Assembly (NCBI RefSeq): GCF_001552175.1
Contig: NZ_BCQR01000047.1
Location: 1 to 64,000 of the forward strand
Length of the DNA stretch: 64,000 bases
Origin: Actinomadura kijaniata NBRC 14229
Lineage (GTDB): Bacteria > Actinomycetota > Actinomycetes > Streptosporangiales > Streptosporangiaceae
Reading direction: 5' to 3'
Shown here: piece after piece, positions 38,592 through 47,089 of the stretch
Layout of the letters: the number at the start of each line of letters is the position of its first letter
How positions within the stretch are numbered: the stretch's first letter is position 1
Notes under the pieces: model-generated
Databases searched by the model: none
Told to the model about the DNA's origin: nothing
Seen by the model: the letters and a program-made list of their open reading frames with translations, nothing else
Position numbers and translations under genes: made by a program

Positions 38592-40921
38592 CGGGCGACC
38601 TCAAGGTTGTAGGTGGCCTGGTACAGCGAGACGGGAACGGTCTGGTCGGGGATGCCGGCCGCGTCGAGCGCCTGCCCGAACCGGATGGCCTCCTCGTCGA
38701 ACAGCATCCCGATGCGGCTGCGCAGGTCGGCGCGGGCCTTGGCGCCCATGCCGCGCAGCGACTCGGCGCCGAACAGCGCCTTCAGCAGCCGCTGCGGCAG
38801 CGCGCTGGTGCCGCCCTCGACCTTGACGTCGGCGGTGCCGTAGCCGAGCAGCCCGACCATCAGCACCAGCGACAGCGCCTCGGGGTCGAACGACACCAGC
38901 TTGGCGACCGAGCGCTTGGTGACGCCCTCGGTGCGGACGAGCTCCTGGACGTGGTCCTGCCAGGAGCTGACGGCGCGGGTGACGCGGCGCGACAGCTCCG
39001 GCGAGACGCCCTCCAGCGGGGCGGGCCCGCCGAGGACCCGCTCGCCCGCCGGGTGCTCGCGCCACCCGGTCAGGACCTGCTCGGCGGCGTGCTCGGCCGA
39101 CGACATGATCAGCGATTCGAGGCCGCCGCGCAGCGCCGCCTTCAGCGCGCGGACGCGGGCGGGGCTGCGGTGCCGCCGCGCCGAGCCCCGGCCCCGGCGG
39201 CGGCGCGCGTGCAGGGAGCGCAGCAGGTCGCCGGTCCCGGCGAAGTCCTGCCAGCGGGCCAGCACCTCGCCGCGCAGCAGCGAGCCGTTGCGGGTGGCCT
39301 CGTCCAGCTCGGCCAGCGCGGTCGCGTAGGCCGACTCGACCCGCTGGGCGAGCTCGGCGCGCTGCTCGACCTGCACCTCGACCTGCTTGGCCAGCTCGGG
39401 GACGCGGGTGCGGAAGCTGTCGAGCACCCCGGCCAGGGTGTCGCCGATCACGACCTCGCGGCCGTCGCCGTTCTCGGCGACCCCCACCAGCCAGGACCGG
39501 ATGTCGGCGACGGCCTCCTCGGGCAGGCGGCTGTCCTCGATGCGGGTCTCGGGCACGGTGAAGCGGTGCGCGTCGCCGACGCCGTTCTCGGTCAGCATCT
39601 CGCCGAAGTGCTCGACGACCTCCTGGCCGGCGCCGTCGGGGACGCGCGACAGCACCACGCCGACGGTGGCGCCGTTCTCCTTGGCCCGCCGGAGCATCTG
39701 CCAGACCTGCGCGTCGGCGTACCGGGCGGCGGTGGTGACGCACAGCCACAGGTCGGCCGCCGCCATCAGCTTGGTCGCGAACTCGTAGTGGTCCTCGAAG
39801 ACCGAGTCGAAGTCGGGACTGTCCAGCAGCGCCAGGCCGGGCGGCAGCGCCTCGCTGGCGATCACGACCAGCTGGTCGCCGGCGATGGCGTCGGGCGCGG
39901 GCCCGCGCACGCGGCCCATGCCGGGCAGCAGCGGCCCCTCCATGAACCAGTCCACGTGGTCGGGGTGGCACACCAGGATGGGGCTGGAGGTGGTGGGCCG
40001 CAGCACGCCGGTGGCGGACACGCGCGCGCCGACCAGCGTGTTGACCAGCGTGGACTTGCCCGCGCCGGTGGAGCCACCGAGCACCACCAGCATGGGCTTG
40101 CCGGAGGCCTGGACGCGCGGCAGCACGTAGTCCGCGAGCTGGTTGCGCAGCTCGTCGCGGGCCTCGCGGGCCTCCTCGACGCCGGGCACGTCCAGCACGA
40201 ACTCGAACGCCCCGAGCTGCTCGCGCAGCGAGGTGAGCGCGGCGACCAGCTCGCCGCGGGTCATCTTCGCCGCGCCGGCCCCCGTGCCGGCCCCCGTGCC
40301 GGGCGGGGCGTCGGGCACGAGGTCGGGAACCGTCTCCGGTACGGGCTCGACGGCCGGGACGTCGGGCACGGTGTCGGGGACGGGCTCGACGGCGGCGTTC
40401 CCCTCGGGGGACGTGGCCAGCGCGTCGACGGCGGCCGCGACGTCCAGGCCGGGCGGCTCGGCGCCCTTCCCGGGCTCGGGGGACGCCTTCTCGTCGGCGG
40501 GCTCGGCGGGCTCGTCGGCCTCGGCGACCTCAGCAGGCTCGGCAGGCTCGCCGGGCGTGTCGGCCTCGGCCGGGACGTCGCCCGCCGCCTCCTCCCGGCC
40601 CTTTTCGGGCTCGTCGGCGGGCACCTCGGCCGCGCCCGCGACCTTCGTGTCGCCGGGGACCGCGTCGTCCGGCGTCGCCCCGTCGGCCGCCGGTTCCCCG
40701 GCCTTCACCGGGGGTTCCTCGGCCTTGGCGGGCGTGTCCTCGGGCTTCGGCGGGGTCTCGCGCTTGGCGTGCCTGCCCTTGGCGTGGCGGCCGCGAGGCT
40801 CCGGGAGCGGCACCCCGGCGGGGGCGCCCGCCGTGTTCCCGCCCTCCTCGGAACGCTCGGAGGCGGAACCGGTCCCGCCGGTCTCGTCGTGCAGCGCGCT
40901 TCGTTCTGCCGGGGGTGTCAC
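38588..40921 (-). CDS. Dynamin-family GTPase with long acidic Pro/Ala-rich N-terminus
   Basis: 777 residues. About 215 residues of low complexity (acidic, Pro/Ala/Glu-rich, with the internal repeat VEPVPDTVPDVPA / VEPVPETVPDLVP) precede the GTPase domain. G1 GGSTGAGKST is at 282-291, G3 LLDSPDFDS, and a long helical stalk follows with a basic cluster (RRRRGRGSARRHR). The GTG start overlaps the cobA stop as GTGA, and its stop overlaps the next GTPase start. Probably a membrane-remodelling partner of the downstream gene, as in Streptomyces DynA/DynB. An internal ATG at residue 220 could also start a shorter form. Confidence 0.85.
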   Translation of the reverse strand: MTPPAERSALHDETGGTGSASERSEEGGNTAGAPAGVPLPEPRGRHAKGRHAKRETPPKPEDTPAKAEEPPVKAGEPAADGATPDDAVPGDTKVAGAAEVPADEPEKGREEAAGDVPAEADTPGEPAEPAEVAEADEPAEPADEKASPEPGKGAEPPGLDVAAAVDALATSPEGNAAVEPVPDTVPDVPAVEPVPETVPDLVPDAPPGTGAGTGAGAAKMTRGELVAALTSLREQLGAFEFVLDVPGVEEAREARDELRNQLADYVLPRVQASGKPMLVVLGGSTGAGKSTLVNTLVGARVSATGVLRPTTSSPILVCHPDHVDWFMEGPLLPGMGRVRGPAPDAIAGDQLVVIASEALPPGLALLDSPDFDSVFEDHYEFATKLMAAADLWLCVTTAARYADAQVWQMLRRAKENGATVGVVLSRVPDGAGQEVVEHFGEMLTENGVGDAHRFTVPETRIEDSRLPEEAVADIRSWLVGVAENGDGREVVIGDTLAGVLDSFRTRVPELAKQVEVQVEQRAELAQRVESAYATALAELDEATRNGSLLRGEVLARWQDFAGTGDLLRSLHARRRRGRGSARRHRSPARVRALKAALRGGLESLIMSSAEHAAEQVLTGWREHPAGERVLGGPAPLEGVSPELSRRVTRAVSSWQDHVQELVRTEGVTKRSVAKLVSFDPEALSLVLMVGLLGYGTADVKVEGGTSALPQRLLKALFGAESLRGMGAKARADLRSRIGMLFDEEAIRFGQALDAAGIPDQTVPVSLYQATYNLEVAR

Positions 40922-42156
40922 GGATCCCGTCCCATGTCCGCTCGAATCATGTCGATCTCTCGTGCCACGGTGACCACGTCGCCCACCACCACGATCGCCG
41001 GAGGCCGGACGCCCGCCTCGGTCATGGCGTCGGCCACCGTGCCCAGGGTGGCCGTCAGCGCCCGCTGGCCCGGGAGCGTGCCGTCCTGCACCACCGCGAC
41101 CGGCGTGTCGGACGACCGACCATAGCGTATGAGGGCCTCGGCGATGAGGGGCATGCGCTCCACCGCCATCATCAGCACCAGCGTGCCGTTGGAACGGGCC
41201 AGCGCCGACCAGTCCACCGTGGAGTCGGGGTGGCCGGGGGCGACGTGCGCCGAGACCACGTGGAACTCCTGGGAGACCCCCCGGTGCGTCACCGGGATGC
41301 CCGCGGCGGACGGCACCGCGACCGGGCTGGTGATGCCGGGGACGACCGTCACCGGGATCCCGTGCCGGGCGCAGTGGATCGCCTCCTCGCCGCCGCGCCC
41401 GAACACGAACGGGTCGCCGCCCTTGAGCCGCACCACGAACTTGCCCTGCTGGGCGTGTTCCACCAGGTAGTCGTTGATCCGCTCCTGGGTGACGGTGCGC
41501 CCGTAGGGGATCTTGGCGGCGTCGATGACCTCGACGTCGGGGGGCAGCTCGTCGAGCAGCTCGCGGGGGGCGAGCCGGTCGGTGACCACGACGTCGGCCA
41601 TGGCCAGCAGCTGGCGTCCGCGCACGGTGATCAGGCCGGGGTCGCCGGGGCCGCCGCCGACCAGGGCGACGCCGACCGGCTTGCGGCGGGACTGACGGGA
41701 CTCCAGCGCCCCGTCGCGCAGGCCCTCCACGATCGCGTCGCGGATGCCGGCCGCGCGGCGCGGGTCGCCGCCCGCCAGCACGCCGACGGTGGCCTCCCCG
41801 GCGTGGCCGGACGCGGGGGTCCAGCCCGGGGAGGCGTCGGCGTCGTCGGCGCGCACCGACCAGATGCGCCGCTCCTCGGCCTCGGCGACGACGGCGGCGT
41901 TGACCTTGCCGTCATCGGTGACGGCCTGGACGAGCCAGGCCCCTTCGCAGTCGCCGGGCCGGTAGGGGCGGGCGTGCCAGGTGACGCGTCCGTCGTTGAT
42001 CAGGTCTTCGAGCGAGGGCGTGACCTCGGGCGAGACCAGCACGACGTCGGCTCCGGCGGCCAGCAGCGCCGGAACGCGGCGCTGGGCCACGCGTCCTCCG
42101 CCGACGACGAGGACGCGTCGGCCGCCGAGTCGCAGGCCGAGCAGGTACGGGGGCAC
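40918..42156 (-). CDS. cobA: Uroporphyrinogen-III methyltransferase fused to precorrin-2 dehydrogenase domain (CysG/CobA type)
   Basis: About 412 residues. N-terminal NAD-dependent dehydrogenase/ferrochelatase-type domain (LLGLRLGGRRVLVVGGGRVA); C-terminal SUMT domain from about residue 165: VALVGGGPGDPGLITVRG, VVRLKGGDPFVFGRGGEEA and VVPGITSPVAVPSAAGIPVTHR. Makes precorrin-2, the branch to siroheme and cobalamin. GTG at 42156 starts the family-like PPYLLGLRLGG; an upstream ATG at 42255 adds 33 low-quality residues. Last gene of the cobalamin block; 155 bp after bluB-cobT, and its stop overlaps the dynamin gene. Confidence 0.93.
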   Translation of the reverse strand: MPPYLLGLRLGGRRVLVVGGGRVAQRRVPALLAAGADVVLVSPEVTPSLEDLINDGRVTWHARPYRPGDCEGAWLVQAVTDDGKVNAAVVAEAEERRIWSVRADDADASPGWTPASGHAGEATVGVLAGGDPRRAAGIRDAIVEGLRDGALESRQSRRKPVGVALVGGGPGDPGLITVRGRQLLAMADVVVTDRLAPRELLDELPPDVEVIDAAKIPYGRTVTQERINDYLVEHAQQGKFVVRLKGGDPFVFGRGGEEAIHCARHGIPVTVVPGITSPVAVPSAAGIPVTHRGVSQEFHVVSAHVAPGHPDSTVDWSALARSNGTLVLMMAVERMPLIAEALIRYGRSSDTPVAVVQDGTLPGQRALTATLGTVADAMTEAGVRPPAIVVVGDVVTVAREIDMIRADMGRDP

Positions 42157-42311
42157 GTCGGTGTTCTCTCGTTGCTGAGGGTCGGCGGTCTCGCCGGACG
42201 CGGGTGACGGACTTGTTCCTTTGTGGACCAAAGGTACTCGGCCGGGCCAGATCATGGAGAGGGTCCCCGGCCAGTTGACACCCGACGGTGACTTCTCCCG
42301 TGATCACGTTG

Positions 42312-44051
42312 TTACGTCCGGGACGGTTTGTCGCTCACCCCGGCCGAGTCGAAGGTGGCGACCTCGTGGAGGACCCGGACCGCGCCCTGGACCAGGGGCA
42401 GCGCCAGCAGTGCGCCGGTCCCCTCGCCGAGCCGCAGTTCCAGGTCCACCAGAGGATGGAGTCCCAGGTGGGACACGGTAGCGGAATGTCCCGGTTCGGC
42501 GGAACGGTGACCCGCCACGCACGCGCCGAGGGCGTCCGGGCACAGGGCGGCGGCGACCAGCGCGGCGGCTCCGGCTATCACGCCGTCGAGGACGACGGGC
42601 ACGCGCAGCGCGGCGGCCCCGAGGATGAACCCGGCGAGCGCGGCGTGCTCCAGCCCGCCCACGGCGGCGAGGATCTCCAGGGGCGGGCGCCCGGCCGGGC
42701 GGTGCAGCTCCAGGGCGGCGGTGATCACGGAGATCTTGTGGGCGTGGGTGGCGTCGTCGATGCCGGTGCCGCGTCCGGTGACCTCCGCCACCGGCCGCCC
42801 GGTGAACGCCGCGACCAGCGCCGCCGAGGCGGTGGTGTTGGCGATGCCCATGTCGCCGGTGAGCAGGCAGCGCGCGCCGCCCGACACCAGGTCGCGGGCG
42901 ACCTCGATGCCGGTCTCGACGGCGCGGCGGGCCTGGTCGGCGGTCATCGCCGGGCCCCGCGTCAGGTCGGCGGTGCCCTTGGCGATCTTGCGCGGGAGCA
43001 GGCCGGGCGCGGGGTCCAGGTCGGCGGCCACGCCGACGTCCACGACGCTGACCTCGGCCCCGACCTGCCGCGCGAACGCGTTGACGACCGCGCCTCCGGC
43101 CAGGAAGTTGGCGACCATCTGGGCGGTCACCTCCTGCGGCCAGGGGGTGACGCCCCGGGCGTGCACGCCGTGGTCGGCCGCGAACACCGCGACGGCGGCG
43201 GGCTCGGGCAGCGGCGGCGGGCACTGTCCCGCCAGCCCGGCGAGCCGGACCGAGACCTCCTCCAGCACGCCGAGGGAGCCGGGCGGCTTGGTCAGGCGGT
43301 TCTGCAGGTCGCGGGCGTCGCGCATGGCGGCCTCGTCCAGCGGACGGATGGCGGCGATCGTCTCGTCGACGAGGTTCACGGTGTCCTCCCCGGGCAGGCC
43401 GCGTCGGCCGTAGGTCTCGTTGTGGACCGCCCACGACAGCGGGCGGCGGTGCGCCCAGCCGCTCAGCGCGAGCTGGGGGGCGGGCGGGAACGCCTCCACG
43501 TACCCCACGCACAGGTAGGCGACGACCTCCAGGTGCTCGGGGAGGCCGAGTTCGGCGTTCAGCTCGCGTTCGTCGAAGAAGCTGACCCAGCCGACGCCGA
43601 CGTTCTCGGCGCGGGCGGCGAGCCAGAGGTTCTGGACGGCGCAGGCCACCGAGTAGGGGGCGGTCCGGGGCTGGCTGTGGCGGCCCAGGGGGTTGCGCCC
43701 GCCCCGGGTGGGGTCGCAGGTGACGGCGATGTTGACCGGGGCCTCGCGGATCGCCTCGATCTTCATGCCGTCGAAGCGGGCCGCGCGGGAGGGGACCAGC
43801 GAGCCGGCGTAGATCCGGCGCTGGCGTTCGGCGAGGGCGTGGACGCGGGCGCGGCGCTCCGGGTCCCGGATGATCACGAAGTCCCAGGGCTGGGTGAGGC
43901 CGACCGAGGGGGCTCGGTGGGCGGCCTCCAGGACGCGGGTGAGGGTCGCGTCGTCCACCGGGTCGGGCCGGAAGCCGTCGCGGAGGTCGCGGCGCTCCGC
44001 GATCACCCGCTGGACGGCGTCCGCGTGGACGGCGTCAGATTCCCAGCTCAC
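42312..44051 (-). CDS. cobT: BluB-CobT fusion: 5,6-dimethylbenzimidazole synthase + DMB phosphoribosyltransferase
   Basis: About 579 residues. BluB part (about 1-225): RRDLRDGFRPD with the conserved Asp, AAHRAPSVGLTQPWDFVIIR and GVGWVSFFDERELN with the conserved Ser; it destroys FMN with O2 to give DMB, the lower B12 ligand. CobT part (about 240-579): KPPGSLGVLEE, AVFAADHGVHARGV, LTGDMGIANTT and LGEGTGALLA; it attaches DMB to ribose phosphate. Propionibacterium freudenreichii has the same fusion, which channels DMB. GTG at 44051 has GGAGG 6 nt upstream and overlaps cobC by 17 bp. Confidence 0.93.
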   Translation of the reverse strand: MSWESDAVHADAVQRVIAERRDLRDGFRPDPVDDATLTRVLEAAHRAPSVGLTQPWDFVIIRDPERRARVHALAERQRRIYAGSLVPSRAARFDGMKIEAIREAPVNIAVTCDPTRGGRNPLGRHSQPRTAPYSVACAVQNLWLAARAENVGVGWVSFFDERELNAELGLPEHLEVVAYLCVGYVEAFPPAPQLALSGWAHRRPLSWAVHNETYGRRGLPGEDTVNLVDETIAAIRPLDEAAMRDARDLQNRLTKPPGSLGVLEEVSVRLAGLAGQCPPPLPEPAAVAVFAADHGVHARGVTPWPQEVTAQMVANFLAGGAVVNAFARQVGAEVSVVDVGVAADLDPAPGLLPRKIAKGTADLTRGPAMTADQARRAVETGIEVARDLVSGGARCLLTGDMGIANTTASAALVAAFTGRPVAEVTGRGTGIDDATHAHKISVITAALELHRPAGRPPLEILAAVGGLEHAALAGFILGAAALRVPVVLDGVIAGAAALVAAALCPDALGACVAGHRSAEPGHSATVSHLGLHPLVDLELRLGEGTGALLALPLVQGAVRVLHEVATFDSAGVSDKPSRT

Positions 44052-45057
44052 CCAGCACCTCCAGCAGCCGGTCGTTGGTCTCCCGGTCGCGCACGGCGAC
44101 GCGCAGCCAGTCCGGGCCGAGCCCGGGGAAGGTGTCGCCGCGGCGGACGGCGTAGCCGCGTTCGCGCAGCAGGGCGCGGATGCCGAGGGCGTCGGGGACG
44201 CGCAGGCACAGGAACGAGGCGCGCGGCTCGGGCACCACGTACAGGCCGCGCGTGGCCAGCTCGGCCGCGAGGCGGTCGCGTTCGGCGCCCATCTCGGCGG
44301 CCCAGGCATCGGCCTCGGCGACGGCCTCGGGCGCGCAGCACGCCTCGACCGCCACCAGGGCGGGGGTGGAGACCGCCCACAGCGGCTGCGTCTCGGCCAG
44401 CCGCGCGACCAGGTGCCGGTCGGCCAGGACGTAGCCCGCCCGCAGCCCGGCCAGGCCCCAGGTCTTGGTGAGGCTGCGCAGCACGACGACGCCGGACGGC
44501 AGCCGGCTCGCCAGGGACTCGGGCTCGCCGGGGACGCAGTCCATGAACGCCTCGTCCACCACGACGGTGCGGCCGGGCCGGGCCAGCGCGGCGATCATGG
44601 CGGCGGGGTGCAGCACCGAGGTCGGGTTGGTCGGGTTGCCGATCATGACGAGGTCGGCGTCGGCGGGGACCAGCGCGGGGTCCAGGGTGAAGTCCTTGCC
44701 GAGGATGACCCGTTCCACCGGGTGCCCGGCGGCGCGCAGCGCGGCCTCCGGCTCGGTGAACTGCGGGTGCACCACCACCGCCCGCTCCGGCCGCAGGGCC
44801 CGCGCCAGCAGCACGAACGCCTCGGCGGCCCCGGCGGTCAGCAGGACCTCCTCGGTGGCGCGGCCGTGGCGGCGGGCCACGGCGCGGCGGGCCCGCGCCG
44901 GGTCGGGGTAGGCGGCCAGGTCGGCGACCGCGTCGCGGAGGCGGGCGGCGAGCCAGGCGGGCGGGGTGCCGGTGCGGACGTTGACGGCGAAGTCGACCAG
45001 GCCGTCGCCGACCTCGGCGTCCCCGTGGTGCCGCAGGTCCGGTTCGTCGGCGGTCAC
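44035..45057 (-). CDS. cobC: PLP-dependent threonine-phosphate decarboxylase-like aminotransferase (CobC/CobD)
   Basis: About 340 residues, fold-type-I PLP enzyme. The PLP lysine is in LRSLTKTWGLAGLRAGYV; NPTNPTSVLHP and VVVDEAFMDCVPGE are also characteristic. Family members make (R)-1-amino-2-propanol phosphate, the aminopropanol arm of B12. Histidinol-phosphate aminotransferase is the main alternative, disfavoured by context. The GTG at 45057 overlaps the cobH stop (GTGA), and the stop overlaps bluB-cobT. Confidence 0.88.
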   Translation of the reverse strand: MTADEPDLRHHGDAEVGDGLVDFAVNVRTGTPPAWLAARLRDAVADLAAYPDPARARRAVARRHGRATEEVLLTAGAAEAFVLLARALRPERAVVVHPQFTEPEAALRAAGHPVERVILGKDFTLDPALVPADADLVMIGNPTNPTSVLHPAAMIAALARPGRTVVVDEAFMDCVPGEPESLASRLPSGVVVLRSLTKTWGLAGLRAGYVLADRHLVARLAETQPLWAVSTPALVAVEACCAPEAVAEADAWAAEMGAERDRLAAELATRGLYVVPEPRASFLCLRVPDALGIRALLRERGYAVRRGDTFPGLGPDWLRVAVRDRETNDRLLEVLGELGI

Positions 45058-45662
45058 GAAAGGTCCCCCTCGAAGTAGAGCAGCGCGTTGAGGGCCGCGG
45101 CGGCGACGGCCGAGCCGCCCTTCTCCGAGACGTTGCTGACCTGCGGCAGCCCGCTGTCGCGCAGCGCCCGCTTGGCCTCGGCCGCGCCGACGAACCCGAC
45201 CGGCAGGCCGATGACCAGGGCGGGCCGGACGTCCCGCTCGATGATCTCGTGGATCGCCGAGGGGGCCGAGCCGACGACCCAGACCGCGCCGGGGCCGACC
45301 TCGGCGTAGGACAGCCGGACGGCGGCGGCCTCGCGGGTGATCCCGGCGGCGCGGGCCAGGCGGCCGGCGGCGGGCTCGTTGAGCTGGCAGACCGCCGGGC
45401 GTTCGGTGATCCCGGCGGCGACCATGCCCTCGTCGGCGACGATCGGGGCCCCGGCGCGCAGCGCGGCCAGGCCGCGTTCCAGGTCCTCCTCGCGGGTGAC
45501 CAGGTCCACCGCGTACTCCAGGTCGGCGCTGGCGTGGATGACGCGCTCGGCGACCGCCCGCCACAGCGGCGGCATCGGGGACAGGTCGACGCGGGACCGC
45601 AGGATCTCGTACGACCGGACCTCGACGGGATGGGGCTGGCGGACCTGGTGGACCTCGGTCAC
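45054..45662 (-). CDS. cobH: Precorrin-8X methylmutase
   Basis: Moves the C11 methyl to C12, giving hydrogenobyrinic acid. About 202 residues, close to family length. Marks: HPVEVRSYEILRSRVDL, PLWRAVAERVIHASADLEYA with the catalytic His, VADEGMVAAGI, LVIGLPVGFVGAAEAK and a C-terminal SEKGGSAVAAAALNALL. GTG at 45662 is chosen for the strong AGGAGGAGA before it; an ATG at 45683 would overlap the cbiG stop by 11 bp. Unlike its upstream neighbours, this enzyme looks complete. Confidence 0.93.
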   Translation of the reverse strand: MTEVHQVRQPHPVEVRSYEILRSRVDLSPMPPLWRAVAERVIHASADLEYAVDLVTREEDLERGLAALRAGAPIVADEGMVAAGITERPAVCQLNEPAAGRLARAAGITREAAAVRLSYAEVGPGAVWVVGSAPSAIHEIIERDVRPALVIGLPVGFVGAAEAKRALRDSGLPQVSNVSEKGGSAVAAAALNALLYFEGDLS

Positions 45663-45672
45663 CGTCTCCTCC

Positions 45673-47007
45673 TCAGGCGTCATCTCGTGGGGGCAGAACA
45701 GGGTCGCACGAATGCGGGGCAAAGCGCGCATCTCCTGTGATCCCGGGCACTTTTTCGAGGGTGAAGGCGTCGGTGGAGACGGCCGTCGCCCAGGAGCCGT
45801 CGCCCGGCCTGGCGAGCGCGACGGCCCGGCCGCGCATGGCCTCCTCGAGGGCGAGGTCGAGGGCCTCCTCCGGCAGGACGAGCGTGCCGGGGCGGACCAG
45901 GTCGGCGACCGGCGCGTCGGTGATCACCAGCGAGGCCCGCCGCAGCGCCGCCCGCGCGCGGGCCGTGATCAGGTCGCGGTCCCCGGGGCCGAGCCCGACG
46001 ACGGTCAGCCGCCCCTTGGGGGCCAGCCGGGCGACGGCGGCGGTGACGTGCGCGGACTTGCGCTTCTCGGCGACCAGCGCGCCGTCCCGGCCCAGCGAGC
46101 GGGCCGTCCACAGCGCGGCGGCCTCGGCGACGCTGGGCGTCCCGACCCCGGCACGGGCCGCGTCGGTGGGGTTGGGCACGGTCACGCGGGCGAGCACGTC
46201 GGCCGGGTGGGCGATGACCCGCCAGCCGCGTTCCTCGGCGAACGCGCGGATGCCCGGTTCGTCGGCCTTGACCTCGACCGTCGCCAGGCACCGCACCGAC
46301 TCGGGCGCGAGGGTGGCGCGGGAGAGCGTGGCGTTCACGAGCTCCGCGATCTCTCCGGCCCCGGCGCCCGCGCACGCGCCGACCCCGACGACCAGCGAGG
46401 GCGGCCGGTAGACCAGGCGGTTCCCGAACCATCCCTCGTGGCACATGCAGTCCAGCCCGGCGCGGTCGGTGACGAGGATGCCGGTGGCGGGGGCGTCGTG
46501 CGTTCCGACGTTGGGCGGCAGCGCGGGCAGCGGCCACCCGTCGGCCCCCTCCAGCCCGACCGGCTCCCCGGCCAGCACCGCGGCCTCGACGTGCGGGAGC
46601 AGGGCTGGATCGTGCACGGTGAAGCCGAGATCGGCCCCGTAGCCGGCGAGGGACACGGTGTCGTTCTCGGTCCCGGTCGCGGTGGAGACGGGCACGCACC
46701 CGAGCACCGGGTTCAGCCGGTGGGCCAGCCGGTACGCGCCCCGGTGCTCCCCGAGCAGCGCGAACGCGAACCGCATGCTCTCGTCCACGCACACCACGGG
46801 GACACCGGTGGGCGGATGCCCCACCAGCGCCTGCGCGACCGCGCCGACCGGCATGAACGCGACGACCGCCTCACATCGGGCGACAGCGTCCCGCAACGCG
46901 TCCGCGGCCCGCCCGGCCTCGACGAGCCGCGTCTCCTCCGGCCAGGCGGCGACCAGCGTCTCGGCGGCGGAACGCCCGCTCGCCGAGCCCGCGACAACCC
47001 CGATCAT
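45673..47007 (-). CDS. cbiG: CbiG-like protein with truncated CobJ/CbiH-type methyltransferase domain
   Basis: About 444 residues. Residues 1-330 match CbiG (cobalt-precorrin-5A hydrolase): VVAFMPVGAV, CVDESMRFAFALLGEHRG, VSTATGTENDTVSLAGYGAD, VVGVGACAGAGAGEI, and VPNPTDAARAGVGTPSVAEAAAL. Residues 333-444 begin a SUMT-fold methyltransferase (RLTVVGLGPGDRDLITARAR) and reach RPGDG and VPGITG, where such domains continue for about 120 more residues; here the frame stops 20 residues later. The CbiG part is also shorter than usual at the N-terminus. ATG at 47007 with AGGGCGG upstream; an open frame that continues left through the repeat region is not used. Confidence 0.8.
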   Translation of the reverse strand: MIGVVAGSASGRSAAETLVAAWPEETRLVEAGRAADALRDAVARCEAVVAFMPVGAVAQALVGHPPTGVPVVCVDESMRFAFALLGEHRGAYRLAHRLNPVLGCVPVSTATGTENDTVSLAGYGADLGFTVHDPALLPHVEAAVLAGEPVGLEGADGWPLPALPPNVGTHDAPATGILVTDRAGLDCMCHEGWFGNRLVYRPPSLVVGVGACAGAGAGEIAELVNATLSRATLAPESVRCLATVEVKADEPGIRAFAEERGWRVIAHPADVLARVTVPNPTDAARAGVGTPSVAEAAALWTARSLGRDGALVAEKRKSAHVTAAVARLAPKGRLTVVGLGPGDRDLITARARAALRRASLVITDAPVADLVRPGTLVLPEEALDLALEEAMRGRAVALARPGDGSWATAVSTDAFTLEKVPGITGDARFAPHSCDPVLPPRDDA

Positions 47008-47089
47008 CCGCCCTGCTCCCCGGCCCCGCGCACCGGACGGCCGGGACGCCCCGCCGTCCGGGCGGCGGCCCCCGGGGACACGCCCGGAC

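Noticed and set aside
42299-42308. CGTGATCACG palindrome upstream of cobA
   Set aside because: A 10-bp palindrome alone is not significant; more than 140 bp from the cobA start and without supporting promoter boxes.
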